Positions 1 through 7,021 are shown, counted from the stretch's first letter. The stretch is 7,266 nt of DNA from Verrucomicrobiota bacterium (GCA_027618625.1 JAQCER010000152.1:1-7266), one strand, 5' to 3'. A program made the numbers and translations. The notes: generated from the sequence alone by a model not told the origin.

Positions 1-1
1 C

Positions 2-2131
2 TGGCGCGGCGATCCGGATGCTCAATCTTACGAAGTGTATCTAGGAACCACTCCGCCTACCGCAGGGGATCAGCGTACAAGTCTTGCGCTGCCGAGTTTC
101 GAGGTAGCCGGGCTCGATGGCGGGACGACTTATTTTTGGAGCGTCGACACCATTAAGGCAGGCGATGTGAAAGTGGAGGGCGATGTGTGGAGCTTCACAA
201 CAGCGGGGAACATTGGCGAAACCGCGCGCTGGGAATTTGACGAAGGGAGGGGCACGAATGTCGCTGATTCAGGAAGCGGATCGATCAATGGAACATTTGT
301 GGATATTGATGAAGACGCCTGGGTGGATACTTCAATTCTCGGCAAGGGTGTCGAATTCACCATCGACAATGGATGGATTGAATTCGGCGAGGATCCCGTG
401 CTGCGTCCCACCGGCGGAGTAACGGTTGCGGCGTGGGTTAGGCCAGCATTCTTCGGTGACTACGCCGGGATCGCCGGGTATTTGTTCGATACTGGAGCGG
501 TCGAATCCGGGTATACCCTGCACACACTTTCTAACGACCGTTTTGGCTGGGGAGTGGGCACGGATGATCGTGGATCTATCCTGTATATCACCAGTCCCGG
601 TTCTTATGAGCCAGACCAGTGGTACTTTGTCGTCGGCACTTACGATGGCATTCAGATCAGGCTGTATGTGGACGGAGTGCCGGTAGCGTCGGCAGGGTTG
701 ACAGGCCCCATTGACTATGACCCATTACCTGAAGCTGGATTTATCGTCGGCACCTATCTGGACGACAACGATGACATTCGCTTTGAGGGGCAGCTCACTC
801 AGCTTGAGTTCTGGCCGCGGGATTTGAGCGAAAGCGAGGTGCAGGCACAGTTTGCCGGAACCGGTGCGGTAGTCTGTCCGGCAAATTTTGACTGTGTGGA
901 AGATGCTGCCGCAGGGACGGTTTCACTCACATGGCTGGCACCGGCGAATGTCGATGCCACAGGTGTTGAGCTGCTGCGGGATGGCGAATCCATCGCCAAA
1001 CTACCCCTCGACGCAACGAGCTACAGTGATACCCCGCCGAATGCCGATGCAGGCAGCCAAGTGAACATCACTTATACTCTTAGGCTTGTTGGCAAAGATG
1101 CCGCCAACTGTGCCTCGGCGACCTGCATTGCAAGTTTCTTCAATGGGTCACTTCGTGATGGGCTTATCGCCTATATTTCTTTCGATGATGCTATTGCTGA
1201 CAGCTCGGGCAACGGAATCGAACTGGAGGTTCGTGGTGTTCCGGTTTCCAACAGCGATGGCGCCGTAGGGGGAGCGTTCGCTTTTGATGATACAGCCGAT
1301 CCGCGTCAATATGTGGTGCTTGAAGATAGCGAAGCCCTGAGGTTCGGTGACTCAACAGATTTCTCTGTGTCGATCTGGGTGCGCACAGACAGCCCGCTTA
1401 CCGACAATCGTGAAAATGGCGGCACGAACTACGATCCAGCGATCATTTCGAACAAAGACTGGAACAGTGGATTGAATGTTGGCTGGGTAATTGCCGCCAA
1501 TAGTTCCAATAGTTCCAATGGCGGCAATGGCGCAGGGAATTTGGAGTGGAATATAGGCGACGGGTCAGTACGGGCAGATTTTGACACCACCGATGCTGTT
1601 ATCAACGATGGAATGTGGCATCATATTCTGGTCAGCCATGATCGCGACGACTTAGCCACCTTCTACCTTGACGGTCGGCAGCTGGGGACGGTGGACATTT
1701 CCAGAGTAGGGGATATCGACTCGGGATTCACCACGAATTTGGCCACCGACGGTGCAGAGGGTGCCACGTGGGAGAACTGGTTTCCTGGAGAACTCGATGA
1801 GCTGGCCATTTGGAATCGTGTAGTCGGCCCCGAACAGGTTGCCGCTATCTTCACTTCAGGCACCAGCGGCAACAGCGCAATCGGAGGCAGTGCGAGGAGG
1901 TTCCAAGTCAGCACAGTCACTTACGGCAAAGATCCGGGCGGGGTAAATCTCACCTGGCCGTCCCGCGCCTCCCGCTCTTATTCGATCGAAGCCACTGCTG
2001 ACCTCCGAGTCTGGACTGAACTGGAAGATGGTATTACTCCAGACGTCGGCGGCACTACGACATTCTTTGCGCCCACGGATTCCCCGGCGGTGGTAGAACA
2101 ATACTACCGCATCATCTCCACGGCAGAGTAA
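2..2131 (+). CDS. Secreted FN3/LamG-domain protein, 5'-truncated by window edge
   Basis: The frame is open from the first bases, so the start lies upstream; the first in-window start-like codon (GTG at 35) falls inside a domain and is not the real start. Of 709 visible residues, about 1-68 form a fibronectin type III module (WRGDPDAQSYEVYLGT at its edge, TTYFWSVD, VWSFTT at its end). About 75-290 are a LamG/concanavalin A-like domain (ARWEFDEG start, VTVAAWVRP, WYFVVGTYDG, LYVDGVPV). About 290-380 are a second FN3-like module with cysteines at 292, 298, 370 and 375, placed to form disulfides. About 384-618 are a second LamG domain (LIAYISFDD, FSVSIWVR, WHHILVSHDR, ATFYLDGRQLG). The last 75 residues carry a verrucomicrobial-type C-terminal module (YSIEATADLRVWTEL, then EQYYRI). 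LamG domains usually bind glycans or proteins outside the cell; I infer an extracellular or surface role. A catalytic domain upstream cannot be excluded. The exact ligand is unknown. Confidence 0.9.
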   Translation, partial: WRGDPDAQSYEVYLGTTPPTAGDQRTSLALPSFEVAGLDGGTTYFWSVDTIKAGDVKVEGDVWSFTTAGNIGETARWEFDEGRGTNVADSGSGSINGTFVDIDEDAWVDTSILGKGVEFTIDNGWIEFGEDPVLRPTGGVTVAAWVRPAFFGDYAGIAGYLFDTGAVESGYTLHTLSNDRFGWGVGTDDRGSILYITSPGSYEPDQWYFVVGTYDGIQIRLYVDGVPVASAGLTGPIDYDPLPEAGFIVGTYLDDNDDIRFEGQLTQLEFWPRDLSESEVQAQFAGTGAVVCPANFDCVEDAAAGTVSLTWLAPANVDATGVELLRDGESIAKLPLDATSYSDTPPNADAGSQVNITYTLRLVGKDAANCASATCIASFFNGSLRDGLIAYISFDDAIADSSGNGIELEVRGVPVSNSDGAVGGAFAFDDTADPRQYVVLEDSEALRFGDSTDFSVSIWVRTDSPLTDNRENGGTNYDPAIISNKDWNSGLNVGWVIAANSSNSSNGGNGAGNLEWNIGDGSVRADFDTTDAVINDGMWHHILVSHDRDDLATFYLDGRQLGTVDISRVGDIDSGFTTNLATDGAEGATWENWFPGELDELAIWNRVVGPEQVAAIFTSGTSGNSAIGGSARRFQVSTVTYGKDPGGVNLTWPSRASRSYSIEATADLRVWTELEDGITPDVGGTTTFFAPTDSPAVVEQYYRIISTAE
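1490..1528. repeat. 10-bp inverted repeat enclosing a 9-bp tandem duplication
   Basis: ATTGCCGCCA (1490-1499) and TGGCGGCAAT (1519-1528) are exact inverted copies with a 19-base loop. The 9-mer AATAGTTCC occurs twice head to tail (1499-1507 and 1508-1516), and a third, partial unit follows. In protein this encodes a low-complexity Asn/Ser/Gly loop inside the second LamG domain. The repeat expands in whole codons, so the frame is kept. Confidence 0.8.
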
Positions 2132-2147
2132 TACGTCAAACCATTCC

Positions 2148-2163
2148 GCACAAGCGCACAAGC
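2148..2163. repeat. 8-bp tandem duplication in the convergent gap
   Basis: GCACAAGC is present twice without a spacer (2148-2155, 2156-2163), between the LamG stop codon and the putative terminator. It is probably a small slippage duplication. No function is apparent. Confidence 0.6.
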
Positions 2164-2185
2164 GTAACATTCCTGCACACTCCTG

Positions 2186-2218
2186 GAACTTGGAAACAAC
2201 GTCCCGAGTTCAGTTTTT
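2186..2218 (+). terminator. Candidate Rho-independent terminator of the LamG gene
   Basis: GAACTTGG (2186-2193, including one G·U wobble when paired as RNA) can pair with CCGAGTTC (2204-2211) around a 10-base loop. Two bases later comes TTTTT (2214-2218). It lies 55 bases after the LamG stop codon. It overlaps the stop codon of the opposing CotH gene (2210-2212), so the end of that coding sequence would double as terminator DNA. On the minus strand the wobble becomes an A/C mismatch and there is no T run, so it should act only for the plus strand. The stem is of moderate strength. Confidence 0.45.
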
Positions 2219-5200
2219 GATCGTAACGTGCAGTCGAAGATAGGAGGTGGCAGAGCCAGGGGAGGCAGGAATTTGCCAGGTTTGCTTTCCTGGTTCGATG
2301 ATGGCTGTCGCTGGGGAGGGATTCCAAATCTGGAGGTCGTCGGACTGTTCGAGGGTAATCGACAATCCGGTAGCGGATGGATCAATGATGACGCCGATGG
2401 AGACGCTCAAGTTGTCTGGGGATACCTGAACTTTGAATGCGCCCGGACCCTTTGTGGGGTCGCTGTCGCTAGTGCCGAAGGCGTACTCGAGCAGGGCGCT
2501 GAGGCCGTCGCCGTCTTCGTCGGAGGAGGGGTTGGCTGGGAAGGTGCTGCCTTCGCCGGAGCCGGGAGTGCCGTTGGGAATGGAACTGGCTGTCCAGTTC
2601 TGCGGCGATTGAATGTCAGCCGTCTGAGACACCAGGCTGAGGCTGGCGCCTCCGCCGTCAGCGGTGGTGGGCCAGGGGGCGGCGTCATCGAACGTGATCT
2701 GCTGCAACAAGTCACCCGTCTCGGTCAGGACGGCGATCCGTTCTCCACCATTAGAAAGAGTACCTGTGTACTCGCCAGCGATGGGAATACCGGTGCCATA
2801 GCGTTTCTGGAAGGTCTCAGAACGGGCGACGACGACAAGCCTGGCTCCGGGTTCGAGGAGTTGCACGGCAGCGGTGCCGAAGTCGAAGCTGACGCCGTCG
2901 GCAATGCGGACACCACTCACGTCGATCGGTGAGATTCCCTTGTTGAGGAACTCCAGAAACTCATAGTTGTCGGCGTCCGGGTCACCGGGGGCGAGCTCGT
3001 GACCGGTCGGCTCAGCTGGATGGTAGTGGATTTCTGACAACGTAAGGTTTCCACTGTAGGCAACTGCGGATCCCACGAAAAACTGAGCCGTGGTGGGTGC
3101 GCTCCAGTCATCGTTTTCCAGCGCCCGAGCGACGATGCGCCTGGAGCTACTCACCGTTAAGCCGGAATCGACGGCAGCGACCGCACCGTCGAGCTGGACT
3201 TCGCAGAGAAAATCGGAGCCGGATGCGGAGCTGTTCATTGCCTGAACGGCGAGCACGTTCTCACCTTCTCGCAGGGCGCTGGCACTGACCTCGAAGGCTT
3301 GAAACAGGATGGCTTCGGAATCGGGGTGGGAACTGGTTGCAACGGAATTCCACTCAACCGATTCAGGCGCATTGGCCGCGATGAGTGGCTTGCCGTTGAG
3401 GGATGCAGAGAAGCCGTCATCGTAGCGAACGCCGAGAATCAGGTTGAGCACGGACGCAGCGGATTCGACCTGAAAAGGAATGCGGATGTAGATCGAGCCA
3501 TTGATCAGACGCATGGTGTCGGTGACATCGGTGTCGATGAAATCGACGTAACCACCACTGGGGTTGTCGAAGCCGACACCGCCGATGCCCGATTGCCAGG
3601 CACTGTCATCGAAATCCGGTTGCCGCCACATTTCGCCATCCGCTGCACCCGACGGTACGTGCACCCGGAGTGGCGTGTCGGCATCCACGAACGAAACAGG
3701 AACCGTCCCGCCTACCAGTCGTGCCACTGGGCTGATTTCCCCGCCGGACTTTCGCGGATCCGAGCCGTCGACGGTGTAGTAGATCGGGTGTTCGTCTGCT
3801 GACACGATGACCTGAAAGCCAGCTTGCACGTGGCCTCCTTGTTGATTGAAAACGGGCGGCTGCGTGTAACCTTCATCGAGCCAGTCGGCGCGGGTTTGTA
3901 ACCAGTCGATCATGCGACTGCGAGCGGATTGCCATGCGGCGGCGGTGCGGAAACCCTGGGCGACGCCAAATTCATCACCGATCTCAGCAGCTTGTCCTTC
4001 GATGATGGCTGCCATGGATTCGTTGCTCATCACCGTGCGACGCAGGTGAAACCACTTGTCGATATAGGCCTGGAGAAAATCCGGATCGCGGAACAATCGG
4101 CCATACCACAAGAGTTCTGAGCGGTGCATGCGTGTGCCTGTCGGGCCACCGGAAACATCGTAGCTGCTCCAGTTGTAGTCCCATGCAGGCCCCATGCGTA
4201 GTCGGCCATCGTACGAGGCCTTCCACGGAAACATGCTGATCAAGAGGCCGTCACCATTGCGCGAAAGATTGTGAAAGGCGAAGTAGGTCACGAAGTCGTC
4301 GATGTCGACGTACTGGCGATAGCCGACTGCGGGATCTTTCCAGAGATCGTCGTCATAGAGCACGTTCTCGAACCCGACGAACCAACCTTCGATCGCAGCG
4401 CGTTGCGCTTCATTGATGCGGTAGCCGTTCGGATTATCGAAGTTGAGAAAGCCATTGCTCTGAATCGGAATGTCGTCACCACGGCCGGCGACGTTCGCTG
4501 GCGTTTCGGAGCGGCGATTAGGCCCTGGCGTGTGGAAGAATTGCGGGCGCGTAGCGCCGTTCTCGGCAGGCCAGCCGTCTTCCGGAATCGCGTCCATGCG
4601 ATTGAGATTCAGCAACCATCCGCCGCTGGTGCCATCTTCGCTGAGCTGGGCAAAGTCGAGCCGATCACTGCCACGCGACACTTTTTCCAGCAGCGCGTAA
4701 ACGCCCCGGCGATCTGCCAGTGCAAGATCCCCACCGTTCTCGTTGATGAACACGTCCATCCAGCGGAACCGGCAGGCGTAACGGCCGGCCAGCTTGCTGA
4801 GCTCATACATGAAGGTGTTGTGCATCAGTGTGGGGTCCTTGTTCTGATCGGGATCCGGAAAGTACAGCACCCAGTCGGAATGCTCGGGAAAATCGAGCGG
4901 CGCTACTTTGCGTTCCTCATCGCTGTCGTCCTGCCATGCTTCGACGCTGTAGCCCTTCTGCCGCCAGGTGGTGGAGAAGGCGCCGCGTCCGCGGATGCCG
5001 ATGCGCGACTGCATCTGTGGAGGATTCATTATTGCCGCCTGACCATCAGTGTCTGAGGGGTCAAATATGGCCCAGACAGCAGCCTGGCGGGGCAGCTGCC
5101 GGATGCCCGCCCCCGTGCTGTTCCATCCCTTTTCGGGTATAGTGCCGGCCGCGAAGTTTTCGATCACCAGAATGGGCAGGCGTGACTGGTAGTCGATGAG

Positions 5201-5533
5201 ATCAGGCGCAAGCTTGATGTAGTTCCCAGTGGCCACTGTGCCAGCGACTCCGTCGGCGCCAACAGCTACAGCCCGAAGCTGGGTGGTAGATCGGATTGTA
5301 AGGGGAGCCTGGTAATCCATGCCGGCTTCAACACCAGGGGTCGTCCCATCCGTCGTAAACCGAATGACTTGCCCAAGGGTCTCCGATTGCAGGGTAACTT
5401 CAATTTCCGCATCTCCGAACATCCGGTTCTCGGGCAGCATGACGACGCTTGCCTGCCCCGCCGCATGGATCGCGAAAATGATCCCGACCACCATGTGGAA
5501 AAGGGCGAAAGCTGCCGAATTCGGACTGCGCAT
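2210..5533 (-). CDS. Secreted CotH-kinase family protein with lamin-tail domain
   Basis: This codes for 1107 residues from ATG at 5533. The frame stays open to a GTG at 5662, but a clean signal peptide (MRSPNSAAFALFHMVVGIIF, then AIHAAGQA) begins only at this ATG, which has GGCAGG seven bases upstream. Order: signal peptide 1-28; chitobiase-type FN3 module 30-108 (FTTDGTTPG); CotH domain about 118-550 (RGRG 181-184, GVYALLEKV 277-285, RNGDG 425-429, GPAWDYNW 448-455); chitobiase-type module from about 563 (YTVDGSDP 586-593), continuing after an inserted galactose-binding-like region 620-785; lamin-tail domain 825-955 (LTLSEIHYHPAEP); acidic DEDGDG at 1005-1010; C-terminal module 1030-1105 with LEQSDDLQIW. 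Bacillus CotH is an atypical kinase that phosphorylates spore-coat proteins. Here no spore context exists, so I infer an extracytoplasmic protein or ligand kinase, or a binding relative. The metal-site motif reads DxN (WDYN) rather than DxD. Substrate unknown. Confidence 0.9.
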   Translation of the reverse strand: MRSPNSAAFALFHMVVGIIFAIHAAGQASVVMLPENRMFGDAEIEVTLQSETLGQVIRFTTDGTTPGVEAGMDYQAPLTIRSTTQLRAVAVGADGVAGTVATGNYIKLAPDLIDYQSRLPILVIENFAAGTIPEKGWNSTGAGIRQLPRQAAVWAIFDPSDTDGQAAIMNPPQMQSRIGIRGRGAFSTTWRQKGYSVEAWQDDSDEERKVAPLDFPEHSDWVLYFPDPDQNKDPTLMHNTFMYELSKLAGRYACRFRWMDVFINENGGDLALADRRGVYALLEKVSRGSDRLDFAQLSEDGTSGGWLLNLNRMDAIPEDGWPAENGATRPQFFHTPGPNRRSETPANVAGRGDDIPIQSNGFLNFDNPNGYRINEAQRAAIEGWFVGFENVLYDDDLWKDPAVGYRQYVDIDDFVTYFAFHNLSRNGDGLLISMFPWKASYDGRLRMGPAWDYNWSSYDVSGGPTGTRMHRSELLWYGRLFRDPDFLQAYIDKWFHLRRTVMSNESMAAIIEGQAAEIGDEFGVAQGFRTAAAWQSARSRMIDWLQTRADWLDEGYTQPPVFNQQGGHVQAGFQVIVSADEHPIYYTVDGSDPRKSGGEISPVARLVGGTVPVSFVDADTPLRVHVPSGAADGEMWRQPDFDDSAWQSGIGGVGFDNPSGGYVDFIDTDVTDTMRLINGSIYIRIPFQVESAASVLNLILGVRYDDGFSASLNGKPLIAANAPESVEWNSVATSSHPDSEAILFQAFEVSASALREGENVLAVQAMNSSASGSDFLCEVQLDGAVAAVDSGLTVSSSRRIVARALENDDWSAPTTAQFFVGSAVAYSGNLTLSEIHYHPAEPTGHELAPGDPDADNYEFLEFLNKGISPIDVSGVRIADGVSFDFGTAAVQLLEPGARLVVVARSETFQKRYGTGIPIAGEYTGTLSNGGERIAVLTETGDLLQQITFDDAAPWPTTADGGGASLSLVSQTADIQSPQNWTASSIPNGTPGSGEGSTFPANPSSDEDGDGLSALLEYAFGTSDSDPTKGPGAFKVQVSPDNLSVSIGVIIDPSATGLSITLEQSDDLQIWNPSPATAIIEPGKQTWQIPASPGSATSYLRLHVTIKN

Positions 5534-5666
5534 CCTCAAGCCTGCCACCGCTGGCTCCGAAGGGCAACCGCCCGCATGAGGTAACCTAACCTGATAGCGA
5601 TCCTCAGGGGCAGGTTCTATACAATCAAATTTGAGAAGATTCGCAATAGAAGCATGTAGCACTGTG

Positions 5667-5672
5667 ATTATA
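5667..5672 (-). promoter_or_regulatory. Candidate -10 box for the CotH gene
   Basis: A perfect TATAAT reads on the minus strand, 134 bases upstream of the chosen CotH ATG. A start of transcription about seven bases downstream (near 5660) would fall inside the alternative GTG start codon at 5662, which supports the shorter protein. I see no good TTGACA-like -35 at 16-18 bases spacing, and AT-rich DNA yields such hexamers by chance. Confidence 0.35.
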
Positions 5673-5708
5673 AGCGACTAGAGAGCAGTATTCCTTAAAT
5701 ATGAAAAT

Positions 5709-5714
5709 TATAAT
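5709..5714 (+). promoter_or_regulatory. Candidate -10 box for the repeat-protein gene
   Basis: A perfect TATAAT on the plus strand is 36 bases from its outward-facing counterpart on the other strand. Predicted transcription would begin near 5721, giving a leader of about 200 bases that includes the palindrome and the pyrimidine tract. The -35 position (about 5686-5691) has no consensus match. Transcription from here would miss the ATG of the 66-codon ORF at 5717. Confidence 0.35.
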
Positions 5715-5774
5715 AAATGTATTTGCTATTTTTAAAATGGATAATATCGTTACTAATAGTAAAACTAAACAGTT

Positions 5775-5786
5775 CTGAACGTTCAG
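5775..5786. promoter_or_regulatory. Perfect 12-bp palindrome, possible operator
   Basis: CTGAACGTTCAG is exactly self-complementary. It is nested in a run of alternating half-sites: GTTC-T-GAAC (5772-5780) shares its right arm with GAAC-GTTC, and another GTTCAG stands at 5816-5821. Symmetric sites of this kind are typical for dimeric regulators. The position, about 55 bases after the candidate start of transcription, would suit repression of the downstream gene. The regulator is not identified. Confidence 0.4.
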
Positions 5787-5821
5787 TATCCTTGGGAGCT
5801 GTGACGAAAAGGGCAGTTCAG

Positions 5822-5862
5822 ATTTCTTCCTCTTCCAACGCTTCCTTTTCCTCTTCCTCTTC
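5822..5862. repeat. Pyrimidine-rich (TCTTCC-type) low-complexity tract
   Basis: TTCC, TCTTCC and CTCTTCC units recur with a single short interruption (AACG), making one strand nearly all pyrimidine. Translated on the plus strand it gives serine runs; on the minus strand it gives Lys/Arg runs. Both look like repeat artefacts rather than protein. It lies 62 bases upstream of the repeat-protein start. Confidence 0.6.
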
Positions 5863-5923
5863 AATGTTCCTGAAGCAGCAGTCCACCAACGATATCTGGA
5901 TCATTCCCGCGCCTTAACAAAAG

Positions 5924-6892
5924 ATGATGTCACCGAAGCACCAATTAATGCCCCTCTGCCTTGTCGGCAGTTGCCTGTTGGCTGTGGTCCAACTGGCATG
6001 TGACAGTCGGACCGACATCGCGAATGGTCAATCGAAGCCAGTAACTACGGTTGGAAACGACGAGGCTGCCCGCGTTACTAACAGTTTTCCCAAACGGATT
6101 GACGACGCGCGAAATCTCAGCGTTGCCCTTGCTGAGTTCGCTCCCGAAGATGTGCGCAGGCACCTGATGGAGTCTGAGCCTGGCCAGTGGCAGAAGTGGA
6201 TGCCCTCGTTCTATCGCGAGTGGGGAAAGCTGGATGGCAAAGCTGCCATGCAGTCGGCTCTTGCCGAGCAGAACGAACTGGTCTCCCGTGCGGCCGGAGC
6301 CGTTCTTAAGGCATGGGCGGAGGCAGACATCGCCGCTGCTCAGCAATGGGTGGAATTAACACCAAAGGGAAGAGCGCAAATACAATTCGCAGGCATCGTG
6401 ATCAACAACATCGAATCCCCGCGTGATGCCGCTGAATGGCTGGCGCAATTGAATCCGGAAAATGTCAGCAACCTTTCTGATATCGTATCGCGGATCGGTG
6501 TCCGGTGGATCTCGACGGAACCTCTCTCTGCGTTGAGTTGGTTGTCATCGATGCCCGACGAAAAGATGCGCGAAGCCGCAACGATGCAGACCTTCTTCCA
6601 ATGGTCGAAACAGGATCCCGAGGTGGCCAGCGCCTTCCTGGCGCAGCTCGATCCCGAGGAACAGTTCTATTCACTGGCTGCCGAGGGACTTTCACGTGCG
6701 ATCAGCATGACCGATGCCGAAGGAGCACTGGCCTGGGCTGATCAAGTAACATCAAGCCAACGCGCACGTTCCGGCCTGGACGATGCACTGCTTTTTGGCA
6801 CGCAAACGCTGCTTCGTGACACCACCGATGACAGCGACGAGCCCGTCGAATCGCCACCTTCTCCATTAGGAATACAAGGAATGCAAGAGTGA
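5924..6892 (+). CDS. Exported A-x-x-W helical-repeat protein, probable lipoprotein
   Basis: The 322-residue product starts with an export signal: a basic start (MMSPKHQ), a hydrophobic run 8-25 and cysteines at 17 and 26. LAC at 24-26 followed by Asp resembles a lipobox, but position -3 is Gln rather than Leu/Val; VGSC at 14-17 fits the consensus better but leaves a short hydrophobic run. Lipidation is therefore likely but not certain. Residues 97-289 form about six degenerate helical repeats of 29-35 residues (starting near 97, 127, 159, 188, 223, 256), each with a pattern like D/S-P-x-x-A-x-x-W-[LV]-x-x-L/M-x-P. The tail (295-322) is acidic and proline-rich and probably disordered. Similar tandem-repeat proteins are common and uncharacterised in Verrucomicrobiota; they resemble TPR or HEAT-like scaffolds. 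I infer a periplasmic or envelope scaffold. The start is ATGATG with no Shine-Dalgarno site, only AAAAG before it. It is divergent to the CotH gene. Confidence 0.8.
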   Translation: MMSPKHQLMPLCLVGSCLLAVVQLACDSRTDIANGQSKPVTTVGNDEAARVTNSFPKRIDDARNLSVALAEFAPEDVRRHLMESEPGQWQKWMPSFYREWGKLDGKAAMQSALAEQNELVSRAAGAVLKAWAEADIAAAQQWVELTPKGRAQIQFAGIVINNIESPRDAAEWLAQLNPENVSNLSDIVSRIGVRWISTEPLSALSWLSSMPDEKMREAATMQTFFQWSKQDPEVASAFLAQLDPEEQFYSLAAEGLSRAISMTDAEGALAWADQVTSSQRARSGLDDALLFGTQTLLRDTTDDSDEPVESPPSPLGIQGMQE

Positions 6893-6937
6893 GCATTGGC
6901 TCCACCTTGGCCGAATACGCCCTTGGCTAAGAGGAAA

Positions 6938-7021
6938 ATGGCTCGTCGGCGTGCCACCGGACGCGGAACCGCTCCTCACCGAGTCGGCTCCAGCTCCAAT
7001 TCAGGGCTCCACGTCCGCTAA
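6938..7021 (+). CDS. Possible 27-residue arginine-rich small protein
   Basis: The ATG follows GAGG with only a three-base gap, close for a ribosome site. The peptide (MARRRATGRG, then TAPHRVGSSS) has six arginines and one histidine. Nothing similar is recognised. It could equally be chance. It starts 46 bases after the repeat-protein stop codon on the same strand. Confidence 0.15.
   Translation: MARRRATGRGTAPHRVGSSSNSGLHVR

Larger units (their letters stand above)
5534..5923. promoter_or_regulatory. Divergent intergenic control region with AT-rich core
   Basis: These 390 bases separate the divergently read CotH gene and the repeat-protein gene. Positions 5691-5760 hold only 12 G or C in 70 bases, far below the flanking genes. 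Inside are a TATAAT on each strand facing outward, a 12-bp palindrome at 5775-5786 and a pyrimidine-rich stretch at about 5822-5862. Short ORFs (66 codons at 5717-5917 plus, 79 codons from a TTG at 5864 minus) have low-complexity products and no ribosome site. I regard the stretch as regulatory rather than coding. No tRNA or known riboswitch was recognised. Confidence 0.6.

Noticed and set aside
2228..2932. 234-codon plus-strand open frame
   Set aside because: Antisense to the lamin-tail and C-terminal part of the CotH gene; Gly/Val/Ala-rich shadow translation with no domain.
3299..3802. 167-codon plus-strand open frame
   Set aside because: Antisense to the galactose-binding-like region of the CotH gene; no family resemblance.
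4271..5056. 261-codon plus-strand open frame inside the CotH gene
   Set aside because: It lies wholly antisense to well-supported CotH-domain coding sequence, has no recognisable domain and no ribosome site; long antisense frames are common opposite GC-rich genes.
5588..5616. AACCTG/CAGGTT and CCTGA/TCAGG inverted repeats in the CotH leader, as a riboswitch or attenuator
   Set aside because: Short overlapping stems of 5-6 pairs with no match to a known riboswitch core that I can recognise.
5625..5864. 79-codon minus-strand frame with a Lys/Arg-rich start
   Set aside because: Starts at TTG without a ribosome site; its KRKRKR run is just the complement of the pyrimidine tract, and the rest reads through the AT-rich promoter core.
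6891..6902. GAGC/GCTC hairpin right after the repeat-protein stop codon
   Set aside because: Only four base pairs and no T run, so too weak for a terminator.
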